The notes: generated from the letters alone by a model not told the origin. 64,000 nucleotides of DNA from Natronorubrum tibetense GA33 (GCF_000383975.1 NZ_KB913021.1:62001-126000), one strand, 5' to 3'. Shown: positions 16,617 through 25,874, counted from the first letter of the stretch. Numbers and translations: made by a program.

Positions 16617-17425
16617 AACGTCCAGTCCTCGGGCAGTTCATCTTCAACTCCAGTCCGGCGAACGAGCGATCGAAGATCCAACTCAACCGATCGAGACCAC
16701 TCGAACCCTTCTGTGATTTCGTTCCACTGCGACCAAAAGCGTGGAACGTTCGGATGATAATCGTCGGTATCCGGCCCGACGAGGCATTCGAACAGGAACC
16801 GTTCCTTAGAGACGGCGCATTCGGGGGCGAGTTGAGCCGAGAAATCGAGTGATTCGTCTACTACCAGTGATGTCAGAAGATCGGCAGCGGCGCGTTGATC
16901 GGCGTAGAACGCATGTTCCAACGCAGCCTGTGTCCACCAGTGTTTGTCCTCGATAGAGCTACGAAGGTACTCCGCTGTCGCGTGGTCGGGATGACCGATC
17001 GCCCATCCGTACGTCTGTGACTCTTTCCGGGCGAGTGTGTGATCCTCGATACTAGAAAATGCTCGAAGATAGCGCACTGCGACCGCTGGAACGGTGTCGA
17101 TCCCATCTCGTAATCGCGTCCGTATCACAAATCTTCCAACGACGTTCACCAAGACGTGACTACACGGAGGGACGCCGAACTGGTCGTCCGGGTTATACGA
17201 TTCTAGTACGTCGGCGAGGAAGTCCCATCCCTCTATTTGTACGGTTTCATCGAGGAGTTCGACGATCGGTCGATAGTATCGCCACGTTCTCTCACGAACA
17301 GTCGGTGGCGTAGCGGACGTCAGTGCAGCAGTTTCGATCGTTTGATCATATGTCGAGAGAACGTTACGAACCGTTTCCGTGTCGCTAGGATTTGCCTCAT
17401 CGAGTAACCCATTCAGAGTAGCCAT
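16577..17425 (-). CDS. Haloarchaeal protein of unknown function
   Basis: 282 residues from the ATG at 17425 (MATLNGLLDEANPSD); a longer frame upstream reads through unlikely basic sequence. Almost all helical, with repeated W/Y-rich helices (ERTWRYYRPIVELLDE, DKHWWTQAALEHAFYADQRA), like an alpha-solenoid. No catalytic motif. It converges on and overlaps the ADP-ribosylglycohydrolase gene. Confidence 0.68.
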   Translation of the reverse strand: MATLNGLLDEANPSDTETVRNVLSTYDQTIETAALTSATPPTVRERTWRYYRPIVELLDETVQIEGWDFLADVLESYNPDDQFGVPPCSHVLVNVVGRFVIRTRLRDGIDTVPAVAVRYLRAFSSIEDHTLARKESQTYGWAIGHPDHATAEYLRSSIEDKHWWTQAALEHAFYADQRAAADLLTSLVVDESLDFSAQLAPECAVSKERFLFECLVGPDTDDYHPNVPRFWSQWNEITEGFEWSRSVELDLRSLVRRTGVEDELPEDWTFQDLSFRSSPASQ

Positions 17426-17629
17426 CCTCTCTCCGTTCAGAGACAGTACTCGATCGAGCGAAGTAAACAATCCGATCAGGGAACGGTGACTACACTCTCC
17501 GATCCGCGCGGATTTCTGCCGTCTCGTTCGTCTTCGGACGTCCAACTCAAAGGCGAAGAGATGGTTGATATTCTTCGCTTTTGTCCGATGCCCCTGCTTT
17601 TTATCTCGTTCATCAGCGTTCGAACCGCT

Positions 17630-17908
17630 ATGGGAGAACTGGAAACCGAGGAACAAAAAACGCGGACGGAGATCGCCGCATACCTCCGGGACTTAGCCGA
17701 TCAACTCGATGAAGACGGCGATGTATCGCTCGAATTAGGCGACAAGCAAGTGCTGTTGAACCCCTCCGATCCGATCACGTTCAAACTTGAGGGGGAGTCA
17801 GATTGGTCCGAAGGAGAGACAGAAGCAAAACAGAGCATCGAATTCGAGTTAGTCTGGTGGCGTGAGGCTCAAACGGCCGAAGAAGGAGAGTTAAACGTTC
17901 GAGAATAA
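17630..17908 (+). CDS. Amphi-Trp domain protein
   Basis: 92 residues from the ATG at 17630. TTTTTATC at 17598-17605 gives leaderless spacing and supports this start. Helix EIAAYLRDLADQLDEDGDV then strands with IEFELVWWRE: the alternating-strand, tryptophan-rich end is the reason for the 'amphi-Trp' family name. Function unknown; short single-domain haloarchaeal members like this are common. Confidence 0.82.
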   Translation: MGELETEEQKTRTEIAAYLRDLADQLDEDGDVSLELGDKQVLLNPSDPITFKLEGESDWSEGETEAKQSIEFELVWWREAQTAEEGELNVRE

Positions 17909-17940
17909 CGGTTTCTGGGAGTAGAATCTGCGTGAGCGGC

Positions 17941-18446
17941 TTATAATCTCTCTGTTGACGGTCGGACAAGTTTGACGTCTCGGTCGGTTAGCCGGATTGT
18001 AATCGGTTCGTCGATCCTGAGCTCGTGTATCTCCTCGGCGTTGTCGCGGGTAAGTACGGCACTCGACGAGTGTTCGAATCGAGCATTTTGACTTCTACGT
18101 CCGCATCTGGAGAGAGGTGGATGTATCGCGGAGCGTCTATCGGCGTGTGTACGTTGTTGAATGCGACGCTGAGTCCGCTCGAAAACGTTCCACCGATGAT
18201 CGACCGGTAGTACCCGGTCGAACCGAACGGCGTCGCCACGAGTACGCCGTCGCCGACCAGCCGCTCGAATTCGTACGCTGTTCCTTGGTCGTCAATACGG
18301 ACAGCAAACGTCGCTGCCAGAATCGGCGAATAGTGATGGAGGCTGATCTCGTTCGGGGCGCTAAAATCGCCTTGAATCTCGGCCCCGTCTCGGTGCAGTT
18401 GCCTGAAATCCACGACGAATCGGAAGTTAACACATATATCCGACAC
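17941..18446 (-). pseudogene. NAD kinase, C-terminal half only, frameshifted
   Basis: The frame from 18446 shows the NAD-kinase C-domain: SAPNEISLHHYSP, then FERLVGDGVLVATPFGSTGY and IIGGTF. At about 18070 the frame breaks; the correct continuation (EHSSSAVLTRDNAEEIHELR to a stop at 17941) is in another frame. The N-terminal domain with the GGDGT motif is absent; the TFS-like gene occupies that place. So it is truncated and frameshifted. It sits beside NAD salvage genes. Confidence 0.82.
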
Positions 18447-18465
18447 CCGTGTATTCCTCCTTTAT

Positions 18466-18783
18466 ATGCAATTCTGTGACGAGTGTGGTTCGATAATGCA
18501 CACGGAGGGCGACACGTGGGTGTGTCGCTCCTGTGAGAACGAGGAGCCGCGGGACTCACAAGCAGAAGCAGCGATGGCGACCCAGGATGGACAGTGGGAC
18601 GACGGGGCACCTGCCGTGGCCGACGCGACCCAGGACTCCACCGAGACGATGCAGGAGCCCTGTCCGGCGGACGACTGCGACAGCGATCGGGCCTACTCTG
18701 AGATGATGCCGAAGCCGGGCGGCTCCTACGAGGTTCGGCTGTTCACCTGCGTCGAGTGCGGCCACAAGTGGCGCGAGTCCTGA
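18466..18783 (+). CDS. TFS/RpoM-like zinc-ribbon transcription factor
   Basis: 105 residues. N-terminal ribbon MQFCDECGSIMHTEGDTWVC then CRSCENEE, an acidic linker, and a C-terminal ribbon CPADDCDSDRAYSEMMPKPG ... LFTCVECGHKWRES. The layout is that of archaeal TFS (TFIIS-like), which rescues backtracked polymerase by inserting an acidic DE pair into the active site. Here the tip between the C-terminal cysteine pairs reads YSEMMPKPGGSYEVRL and lacks the usual D-E. It may therefore lack cleavage activity or act as an inhibitor. Confidence 0.85.
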   Translation: MQFCDECGSIMHTEGDTWVCRSCENEEPRDSQAEAAMATQDGQWDDGAPAVADATQDSTETMQEPCPADDCDSDRAYSEMMPKPGGSYEVRLFTCVECGHKWRES

Positions 18784-18926
18784 CAGCGCATCTCGCAAAC
18801 CCCGTCGCTTACATATGCATAGACAGCCACATCAGACTCTCAAATTCGGGGTTATCGTTCTCAAGTGGAGCCACACATCGACTCCAAATCAACTCCCCGC
18901 GCTACTATCTCTTGGTTACGATTGAC

Positions 18927-20099
18927 TCAGCTGGTACTGACTTGGTCACTAAACGACACTCGTTCTGCGTTAGCATTTGAGCGCTTACTCGCCTCATCAA
19001 GGTCAAACTCGCGGACGATTTCCCCGTCACGGATGAGCGGTTCCAGTAATTCTTCTCCGTTCGAAGGACCACTACGATCCGCTAACCCAACGTGGTGGCC
19101 GCCATTCGACGTTCGGTAGACTGCCTTTTTCCCGGAAAGTTTGCCGCGCTTCGCAGTCGGCGTCCTGTCAACTTCGACGATATCCAGCGCGAAGTCGATC
19201 GGATCGGCGTTACTAATGTAGCCGCCGACGCCGAATCCGGCGACGTGATCCCGGAGGTCTCGCATCGTGTCGGGTGTGATCCCACCGCTGACGAAGATGT
19301 CAACATCATCCTGGCCGCGAGCGTCCAGTTCCCACCGAACTTCGCGGATGATGTGCTCGAAATCGCCTCGGCGCGAGCCGGTCGTATCGAGTCGGACGCT
19401 GTCGAGCCGATCACCGAGCGCATCGACGGCCCGAAGGACCTCATCGACTTCGTCCGAAAACGTATCACAGAGTGTGATTCGAGGAACGCTCTCATCGACC
19501 GCGTCGTCGAACGCCTGCCACGCCGCCTCTTGATTCCCCTTTCCGAAGCAGAGCATGAGCGCGTGCGGCATTGTTCCCGACGCTTGCTGATCGACAAACT
19601 CCTCCGCGGCGACGTTCGAAAAGCCGTCCAGGCCAGCGAGCAGAGCGGCCCGTTCGATGATTCCCCCGAGCGTCGGATGAACGTGGCGCGTTCCAAAACT
19701 CAACACGAGCGAATCGGGAGCAGCGTACCGCGTCTCCAGTGCGTTCGTTGCGATCCCTGACGCGTGGGACAGAAAGCCAAGAAGAGCGGTTTCGTATCGT
19801 GCGAAGTCCAGGTACGTTCCTTCGATCTGGAAGACGGGTCCGCCGTCGAACAACGTTCCTTCCGGCAACGCATCGACGTCGATCGGGAGATTCTCCAAGA
19901 GGTGTGCGGCATCTTTGACGCCGGCGAACAGTTCGAACTCACCCGTCGGGAATTGGTCCGCGGTTATCTCGGCGACGACGTGTGGATTCGTCCCAGCGTG
20001 GTCGAGCGTTTCGACGGTGCGATCGAAGTACGCATCTGTCGCGTCTCCTCGTTTAATCGTCTCTGCTGTGATGATATCGAACTGACTCACGGTAACCAC
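18927..20099 (-). CDS. pncB: Nicotinate phosphoribosyltransferase
   Basis: 390 residues. Archaeal NAPRTase features: FDIITAETIKRGDATDAYF at the N-terminus, LSFGTRHVHPTLGGIIERAA, DTTGSRRGDFEHIIREVRWE and the phosphate loop VSGGITPDTMRDL with GFGVGGYISNAD. It converts nicotinate plus PRPP to nicotinate mononucleotide in NAD salvage. It is divergent from the nicotinamidase-like gene at 20275 (175 nt between), which would supply its substrate. Confidence 0.96.
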   Translation of the reverse strand: MVTVSQFDIITAETIKRGDATDAYFDRTVETLDHAGTNPHVVAEITADQFPTGEFELFAGVKDAAHLLENLPIDVDALPEGTLFDGGPVFQIEGTYLDFARYETALLGFLSHASGIATNALETRYAAPDSLVLSFGTRHVHPTLGGIIERAALLAGLDGFSNVAAEEFVDQQASGTMPHALMLCFGKGNQEAAWQAFDDAVDESVPRITLCDTFSDEVDEVLRAVDALGDRLDSVRLDTTGSRRGDFEHIIREVRWELDARGQDDVDIFVSGGITPDTMRDLRDHVAGFGVGGYISNADPIDFALDIVEVDRTPTAKRGKLSGKKAVYRTSNGGHHVGLADRSGPSNGEELLEPLIRDGEIVREFDLDEASKRSNANAERVSFSDQVSTS

Positions 20100-20274
20100 C
20101 TTTGTGAAGACCGATTTCGTCAGAGGCCCGATCCATTCGGTACTCGGACGCTGCTAGTTGATAGGACGGACTTGTTCACCAAAAAGACTCATACTATTCC
20201 CAATACTCTAGTACTTTCTCTCCGAAGTACGGTGTAGCACAAATTCTTTCTTCGTCCCAGAGAAACAATCACAT

Positions 20275-20853
20275 ATGACGTACGATCCGGAGCGCACAGC
20301 GATCATCGTGGTGGACATGCAGAACGGATTCTGCCATCCGGACGGAAGTCTCTACGCGCCGGCCAGCGAGAAGGCGACCGAACCCGTTCGTGACGTTATC
20401 GAACGTGGCCGAGACGCAGGTGCGCAGATCGTATTCACGCGGGACGTCCATCCGCCGGAGCAATTCGCGGACGCGCACTACTACGACGAGTTCGAACGGT
20501 GGGGAGAACACGTCGTTGAGGGATCGTGGGACGCTGAGATTGTCGAAGACTTGGACGTCCGAGATGAGGACCACGTTGTCGAAAAGCACACGTACGATGC
20601 CTTCTATCGAACCGAACTCGACGGCTGGCTTCGCGCCCGAAATATCCGCGATTTGCTCATCTGCGGAACGTTAGCGAACGTTTGCGTATTGCACACCGCG
20701 GGAAGCGCCGGGCTCAGAGACTACCGGCCAGTCGTGGTCCGTGACGCGCTCGGCTTCATCGAAGCGGATCATCGTGCGTACGCCGTCGAACACGCAGATT
20801 GGCTGTTCGGGGAGGTTATCGAACGCGATGAGATTGAGTTTCTGGAGAGGTGA
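20275..20853 (+). CDS. pncA: Isochorismatase-family hydrolase, probable nicotinamidase
   Basis: 192 residues. Catalytic triad: Asp in IIVVDMQNGFC (about 14), Lys in VVEKHTYDAF (about 103), Cys in GTLANVCVLHTA (about 140). The D-K-C order is complete. Pairing with pncB in opposite orientation suggests nicotinamide to nicotinate conversion. Isochorismatase-fold amidases with other substrates cannot be excluded, so the symbol is tentative. Confidence 0.85.
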   Translation: MTYDPERTAIIVVDMQNGFCHPDGSLYAPASEKATEPVRDVIERGRDAGAQIVFTRDVHPPEQFADAHYYDEFERWGEHVVEGSWDAEIVEDLDVRDEDHVVEKHTYDAFYRTELDGWLRARNIRDLLICGTLANVCVLHTAGSAGLRDYRPVVVRDALGFIEADHRAYAVEHADWLFGEVIERDEIEFLER

Positions 20854-21156
20854 CCGATTTGTAATCTCATGGCTTTGGTAGATAATCGTTTTAGAGAGGA
20901 GTTGTGATGAGACCCGTATCTCAACAGGTGATAAATAGGTGGACAGAAGTTTTGAGTACCCCTACCCGTTGTCCACCTTTCTATTGGAGAAGTCAGTGTT
21001 AGGTGGAATATGTTTTGTGGTCCCTCTATGGCAACTGCTGTGGTGTAAAATCTCACGCAACCGCGCCCAATGATATTCTGCTTAAATATTGGTGCACAGA
21101 TGGCAAAAAAATGAATAAAGAGATAATCTCTTTACAACGGGTGCGGAAGATGTCTC
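20854..21156. other. Intergenic region with one hairpin
   Basis: AGGTGGACA (20937-20945) and TGTCCACCT (20970-20978) form a 9-bp stem around 24 nt, followed by TTTCT. It could end transcripts from the nicotinamidase-like gene. Otherwise nothing is seen. Confidence 0.35.
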
Positions 21157-21291
21157 GTGCCCACCAAGTGTCCTGAGTGTGAAAATTTCGTTCCGAAACC
21201 CCTCGGTAGAGGCCGGGATGAAGACGGGAATCGGATTCTGCGGTTTCGATGCAGAGATTGTGGCTACGAATGGCGAGTTAGTTTTAATTAG
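21157..21291 (+). CDS. Very small zinc-ribbon protein
   Basis: 44 residues if started at the GTG at 21157; the frame is also open some codons upstream. It contains CPECENF ... FRCRDCGYEWRVSFN, two CxxC pairs 23 residues apart, like the C-terminal ribbon of TFS or a rubrerythrin-type zinc finger. Codon pattern and the CxxCGYxW ending look genuine. Function unknown. Confidence 0.6.
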   Translation: MPTKCPECENFVPKPLGRGRDEDGNRILRFRCRDCGYEWRVSFN

Positions 21292-21559
21292 CAATGGCGA
21301 CACAAGTAGGTGAGCACGGGATTCTGATAATCAGTAATCAGGTTCTCTTCTAGAAAGTGGCGACTCGGTGTCCCGCGTCATCACAAGGGGCTCAGTGGGG
21401 TAACTACTCGTCATCGCCGCCACGCGGAGATAGTAGACACATCCGTATCAAAGCCGTGTTTCGCTGGTCGTAGGACGTGCAATTTCTGTCTGGAGAATGC
21501 AGTGATCCGTTCAACCGACTCTTCCAAAGCGGTTTCACTAAGACGGCCGAACGAACCGT

Positions 21560-22495
21560 ATGGAGGTAACGTTTCTCGGGACAAGCGGTGCGATTCCGAC
21601 GACCAAACGTAATCCAAGTTCGATTTTTCTTCGACGAGAAGGTGATCGCTTCCTCTTCGATGTAGGAGAAGGAACTCAACGGCAGATGATGCGTTTTTCG
21701 ACTGGATTCGACATCTCGACTATCTTTCTCACGCATCTTCATGGAGATCATATCCTTGGATTGCCGGGCCTCTTACAGACCTTGGATTTCAACGAACGAA
21801 CGAAGCCCTTGGAAATCTGCACTCCTGCGGGTACTGGCACCGATGTCGATCAATTCCTCACGGCAAGCGGAACGGATCCTGACTACCCAGTTCGAATTCG
21901 TGAGCTAACATCAGGCGACGTCGGTCTCGAACACGACGAATATACCATCCAAGCGTTCGAGACCGAGCACCGAACGCGATCGCTCGGCTACGCTCTCGTC
22001 GAAGCAGAGCGAAAAGGACGCTTCGACCGCGAACGAGCGTTAGAACTCGGCGTCCCTGAAGGTCCGATGTTTGGGCGACTCCACGAGGGAAATTCCGTCG
22101 AACTTACGGACGGCACGGTGATTCATCCTGATCAAGTCGTCGGCGACCCCAGACCGGGCCGACGTGTAGTGTATACTGGAGATACTCGACCAACGGATCG
22201 GACCATCTCCATCGCTTCTGACGCTGATTTACTCATTCACGATGCGATGTTTGCCCAAGACCGAGTGGATCGAGCACGACAGACCGGCCATTCGACAGCA
22301 GAGGAGGCAGCCACCGTTGCGCATCGTGCGGATGTAAAACAGCTTGCGCTTACCCACGTTTCATCACGGTACGCAGGTGACACCTCGCAGCTGCTACGTG
22401 AAGCGAGCGAGATTTTCGATGATCAGGTATTCCTCCCGGATGATGGACGAACCATTAGTGTACTTTATCCGGAACAGATAACTACTGATGACTAG
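21560..22495 (+). CDS. rnz: Ribonuclease Z (tRNA 3' endonuclease)
   Basis: 311 residues, the short-form length. Motifs: TFLGTSGAIPTTKRNPSS, the metal site FLTHLHGDHILGLPG at about 57-71, an AFETEHRTRSLGYAL region, VVYTGDTRP, and ALTHVSSRY. It cuts pre-tRNA at the discriminator base to make mature 3' ends. It overlaps the next gene by 8 nt if that gene starts at 22488. Confidence 0.96.
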   Translation: MEVTFLGTSGAIPTTKRNPSSIFLRREGDRFLFDVGEGTQRQMMRFSTGFDISTIFLTHLHGDHILGLPGLLQTLDFNERTKPLEICTPAGTGTDVDQFLTASGTDPDYPVRIRELTSGDVGLEHDEYTIQAFETEHRTRSLGYALVEAERKGRFDRERALELGVPEGPMFGRLHEGNSVELTDGTVIHPDQVVGDPRPGRRVVYTGDTRPTDRTISIASDADLLIHDAMFAQDRVDRARQTGHSTAEEAATVAHRADVKQLALTHVSSRYAGDTSQLLREASEIFDDQVFLPDDGRTISVLYPEQITTDD

Positions 22496-22820
22496 TCCTT
22501 CTGCAAGTTGGTACGCGACTCGTACAATATTCAAAACCGATTCCCACTCGACGTCAGCTTCTTTTAACTGGGAAGAGCAAGATCGGATTGTGAATGACGA
22601 CATTCAGAGTGAAGATTCTGCAATTGAAGTAGCAAAAGGGTACGCTAACGAGGAGTGTATCGGCGAACTCGGCGAGATCATTGACGCGAGACGAGAGGTA
22701 AACGAATGGATTGTCGAGTTTCGAACGCACACGCTCTCCGAAGCGTATGATCACTGTGTACGGCTTACGGCGTCAGTCGGAAACGTCGTTTCACACGAGC
22801 GATCAACGAATCTTGAGTGA
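22488..22820 (+). CDS. Hypothetical protein downstream of rnz
   Basis: 110 residues if started at the ATG overlapping the rnz stop. A shorter start at GTG 22590 (VNDDIQSEDSAIEVAKGYAN) is preceded by CTTTTAAC at the right distance for a TATA box and may be the true one. Visible: an alpha/beta protein with EWIVEFRTHTLSEAYDHCVR near the end. No family recognised. Confidence 0.6.
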   Translation: MTSPSASWYATRTIFKTDSHSTSASFNWEEQDRIVNDDIQSEDSAIEVAKGYANEECIGELGEIIDARREVNEWIVEFRTHTLSEAYDHCVRLTASVGNVVSHERSTNLE

Positions 22821-22895
22821 TCTTCAAGGACTTGCCGAATCACGTCTACTGAGCTGATAGCGCATTTTTAGTGGAAACGCGGTGTGCCATCACAC

Positions 22896-23405
22896 ATGGA
22901 GTTCTCCACTGTCCAAGGCGATATCGCAGCCCAGCGCGCGGACGCGCTGGTGAACGCTGCCGGAACGAGTCTCCAGATGGGAAGCGGCGTTGCCGGCGCA
23001 CTCCGGCGTGGCGCAGAGGGCCCGATCAATGAAGAGGCGGTTTCGAAAGGCCCAGTTGATCTCGGTGGAGTTGCAGCCACTGATGCGTACGAACTGGACG
23101 CAGAGTACGTAATCCACGCAGCGGCGATGCCCCACTACGGTGATGGAAGAGCGACGTCGGACAGTATCCGCCGAGCGACGAAAAATGCCCTCGAAAAAGC
23201 CGACGAACTCGGCTGTGAGTCGATCGTGGTTCCGATATTGGGAACGGGTGCAGCCGGATTTTCCTTCGAAGAGGGCGCTCGGATCGTTTGTGAAGCGATT
23301 CGAGACTACGAATCGTCGTCGCTTACCGATGTCCGAGTAATCGCGTACTCACAACGGGAGTACGACGCGCTGGAACAGATCGCCGAGGACGTTCAATCGT
23401 CGTGA
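22896..23405 (+). CDS. Macrodomain protein (second copy)
   Basis: 169 residues from ATG 22896; a GTG at 22884 is in frame. Macrodomain loops: VQGDIAAQRADALVNAAGTS, SGVAGALRRGAEGPI, EYVIHAAAMPH and VPILGTGAAGFSFEEGARIV. Closer to canonical macrodomains than the gene at 8051, with the NAAG loop intact. It likely binds or hydrolyses ADP-ribose derivatives, matching the ADP-ribosylglycohydrolase at 15663. Confidence 0.92.
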   Translation: MEFSTVQGDIAAQRADALVNAAGTSLQMGSGVAGALRRGAEGPINEEAVSKGPVDLGGVAATDAYELDAEYVIHAAAMPHYGDGRATSDSIRRATKNALEKADELGCESIVVPILGTGAAGFSFEEGARIVCEAIRDYESSSLTDVRVIAYSQREYDALEQIAEDVQSS

Positions 23406-23417
23406 TGCTGACGCCGG

Positions 23418-24284
23418 TCAGCACGATTCCAACGCGACTTCGAACTCTTCACGGATGGCATCAACGATCGCCTCCCGGTCGTATTCTCCGGCGGTTGCAC
23501 TGACAAGCGCGATAGTATCCTCGTCAACCGGAATCCAGATTTGTAGAAACCCCTGTGCCCCATCCATGTAGTCAACTCGTGATGCAGGTTTCTGCCAGAG
23601 CTCGGCCTCTTTGCCGGTGTAATTCGGGTGGATTCCGTTGGGAAGTTCCTTTGTCGTTTCTAACGTGAAATCGTCGTCTTGCTCGAGGACTGGGCGAATA
23701 TCTCCGGAGATCGTGTGCCTCTCTGCCTCCTCTTCGATTTCCGCTTGGATCGCCTGTACCGTCGAAGTAATAAACTTTTCAAACGAGCGATCGGGCACGA
23801 GTTTGTCCATATCGTCGAAAATCTCCTGTTCTCGCATGCGAGGGATTCCGCTCACGCCCGAGATGACCTGGTCGTCGATCGGATTATGACAGATTCCGAT
23901 ATTGGCCCGGGGCCGTTCGCCCATCTGCGGAAGATACGTATCACGAATTTGGAGTAGAACTGCGATATCGAGCTCAGTGTACGTCTCGTACTTTTGTTGA
24001 AGATACGTTTTGAAGACAGCCATTTCCTGTTTGGATGGTGATGTGAGAATAAGTTGTCGGAGAAACTCTTCATCGGGCGTATCGTCGTGATAGAAAAACG
24101 TGTGATTCTCGTAGTCCTCTAACACAAACCAAACGAGGTAGTCAACCGGTCCGTCATCGACGAAAAACGCCTCTTCAACGGGTCGTTGTTCTATTTTGGA
24201 AAATCGATCCTGGAAGCCTCCCGCGAGACGCTGGACATATTCCCCTGGGTCGAGCCCATACTCAGAGATAAATTCCCGGGCCAT
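23418..24284 (-). CDS. Haloarchaeal protein of unknown function
   Basis: 288 residues from ATG 24284 (MAREFISEYG). Mixed alpha/beta without a catalytic signature. Notable stretches are DGPVDYLVWFVLEDYENHTF, GERPRANIGICHNPIDDQVI and a C-terminal GFLQIWIPVDEDTIALVSAT sheet. It converges on the macrodomain gene with 12 nt between stops. No name offered. Confidence 0.7.
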   Translation of the reverse strand: MAREFISEYGLDPGEYVQRLAGGFQDRFSKIEQRPVEEAFFVDDGPVDYLVWFVLEDYENHTFFYHDDTPDEEFLRQLILTSPSKQEMAVFKTYLQQKYETYTELDIAVLLQIRDTYLPQMGERPRANIGICHNPIDDQVISGVSGIPRMREQEIFDDMDKLVPDRSFEKFITSTVQAIQAEIEEEAERHTISGDIRPVLEQDDDFTLETTKELPNGIHPNYTGKEAELWQKPASRVDYMDGAQGFLQIWIPVDEDTIALVSATAGEYDREAIVDAIREEFEVALESC

Positions 24285-24446
24285 GAGAGAGACTACTACC
24301 TTCGCCCGATAAAAGCAGTCTGAATGGCGCAACGCGATGGGCATCTTCGAAAAGGGACCAGATCACTGGATCCACTATTATCAGATTTATAACATTAAGT
24401 GGCTACTAGAAAGGAATCATGTGGATCGATATCGAATAGTAGTTTG

Positions 24447-24677
24447 ATGAGTGACGAACAGATGATAGACTCTCTTAACGGATCCGCTTTACAGGAAGCC
24501 ATCGATGCCGTCGTCCAGATACTTGATCATCCGTCTGATCTATCGATTTCTTACTCATTTGACGGAGAAACCAAACGGACCCGATTTCGGATTCAAGAAC
24601 CGGAGAGTAAATGCTATGAGCTTGTATATGAGGGGCAGAACGACGAGAACGAACCGATCATTCGACGCATAGAGTAA
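24447..24677 (+). CDS. Small hypothetical protein (HalOD1-like)
   Basis: 76 residues from ATG 24447. Layout: an N-terminal helix ALQEAIDAVVQILDHPSDLS, then strands SISYSFDGETKRTRFRI and YELVYEG. Size and order (helix, two strand pairs) resemble short haloarchaeal HalOD1-type output proteins, but I am not certain. Monocistronic. Confidence 0.58.
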   Translation: MSDEQMIDSLNGSALQEAIDAVVQILDHPSDLSISYSFDGETKRTRFRIQEPESKCYELVYEGQNDENEPIIRRIE

Positions 24678-24734
24678 GTAACGAAAACGGGCAGTAAGTC
24701 CATATGTGCTTTCTTGGATTGGTCCTCTCGCACG

Positions 24735-25412
24735 TTATAGATCGCTCGCCAGTAGTGAGGCTGAATAGCGTCTCGCTGACTGGTATTCGAAATCGAGATC
24801 AGAATCTGCTCCCTTCGTAACCCAGAGAATCCCATCAACGTGGCGAGCTAACATGGTAATTGTCTCTTCATCGTGCTCGGTATACCTGAGTCCGAAGAAT
24901 CCCATTCCCGTTCCAGTTCGGAGTCCAGTAACGCGTTGAAGCACGTTACACACTCGCTTCGGCGACGAGCAATTGAGCAAGGGGGTGAGCGATCGAATAA
25001 CGAGATGACGAGATGTTGTCGGCGGAACCTTTCCTTCCGTCAGCTCCGAAAGGGCAATCACGATCCGTTCAAGATCGGCTGATGAAGGCGTGAAGACCGT
25101 TGGCGAACGACCGTATAACGCAGACACGTATTGTTTTTCAGATGTGGTATCGACGAGTCCGATCGAAGGTCCGTTCTGAGGGCAAATTTCCTCGTATATC
25201 GCACACGTTTGATCGGCGCTTTCAGTAGTAGTCACGACGAGTGCAGATTCATCGTCGCGTCCATACTGGCACAGTGCCCGAAGTCCGAGCGCGTATTTTG
25301 AGGGATCGACGCTCCCGGCGACGAGTACCGTGGAACCATCACCTATCGCATCGGGGAACGAAGGGTGAAACTCCGTACTCTCGTCTACCGACGGATTAGA
25401 TGAGCCGGTCAT
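24735..25412 (-). CDS. KaiC/RadA-like fold protein without a working P-loop (DUF7504-like)
   Basis: 225 residues. VLVAGSVDPSKYALGLRALC stands where a Walker A would be but lacks G-K-T/S. RHLVIRSLTPLLNC and VDGILWVTKG look like the later strands of a RecA core. Haloarchaea have many such degenerate KaiC-like proteins near sensors. It is co-transcribed with the zinc-ribbon gene 25419-25631 (6-nt gap). Probably a signalling scaffold; not an ATPase as far as visible. Confidence 0.65.
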   Translation of the reverse strand: MTGSSNPSVDESTEFHPSFPDAIGDGSTVLVAGSVDPSKYALGLRALCQYGRDDESALVVTTTESADQTCAIYEEICPQNGPSIGLVDTTSEKQYVSALYGRSPTVFTPSSADLERIVIALSELTEGKVPPTTSRHLVIRSLTPLLNCSSPKRVCNVLQRVTGLRTGTGMGFFGLRYTEHDEETITMLARHVDGILWVTKGADSDLDFEYQSARRYSASLLASDL

Positions 25413-25418
25413 CGATGA

Positions 25419-25631
25419 TCAGCTACCGCTCCGTGAGTGTGAATCGCCCGACGAACTCACAAGTTGGGCGAGCGTTTCTTTCGGATAGTACCGCGCGCCG
25501 CAGTTGGGACATTCGGCTACGGTGACGTTCCCTCGCCAACTCGTCGAAATCGGCAACTCCCTTACGTGAACGGTCCGCTCAGTGAGCGATGTATTGCAGT
25601 CCGAACATGGGATATCTGTTTCGTGAATCAT
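25419..25631 (-). CDS. Small zinc-ribbon protein
   Basis: 70 residues with CSDCNTS near residue 9 and CPNCGARYY near 40: one four-cysteine ribbon. It is upstream of and in an operon with the KaiC-like gene. Function unknown. Confidence 0.72.
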   Translation of the reverse strand: MIHETDIPCSDCNTSLTERTVHVRELPISTSWRGNVTVAECPNCGARYYPKETLAQLVSSSGDSHSRSGS

Positions 25632-25874
25632 GATTAGTACGGATGACTCAGTCCCGCAGGAGGTGCCCGCGATAGCGGTTTACGGATGGGCGTACACCTG
25701 AGCAGTTCCCGCCATGCCACTGGTACAGTGGCGTTCGCGGTGAATGAAGAAATTACGGGACGGAGCCCTGCGTCTGGCAAGATTTGGGTGAGAGCTCACA
25801 AATAAGTTTCGTCTGTTGAGGGCTCATCTCGACTGTATTTTCGATCGAACAGTGTACTCGTGTACAAGGCTGCG

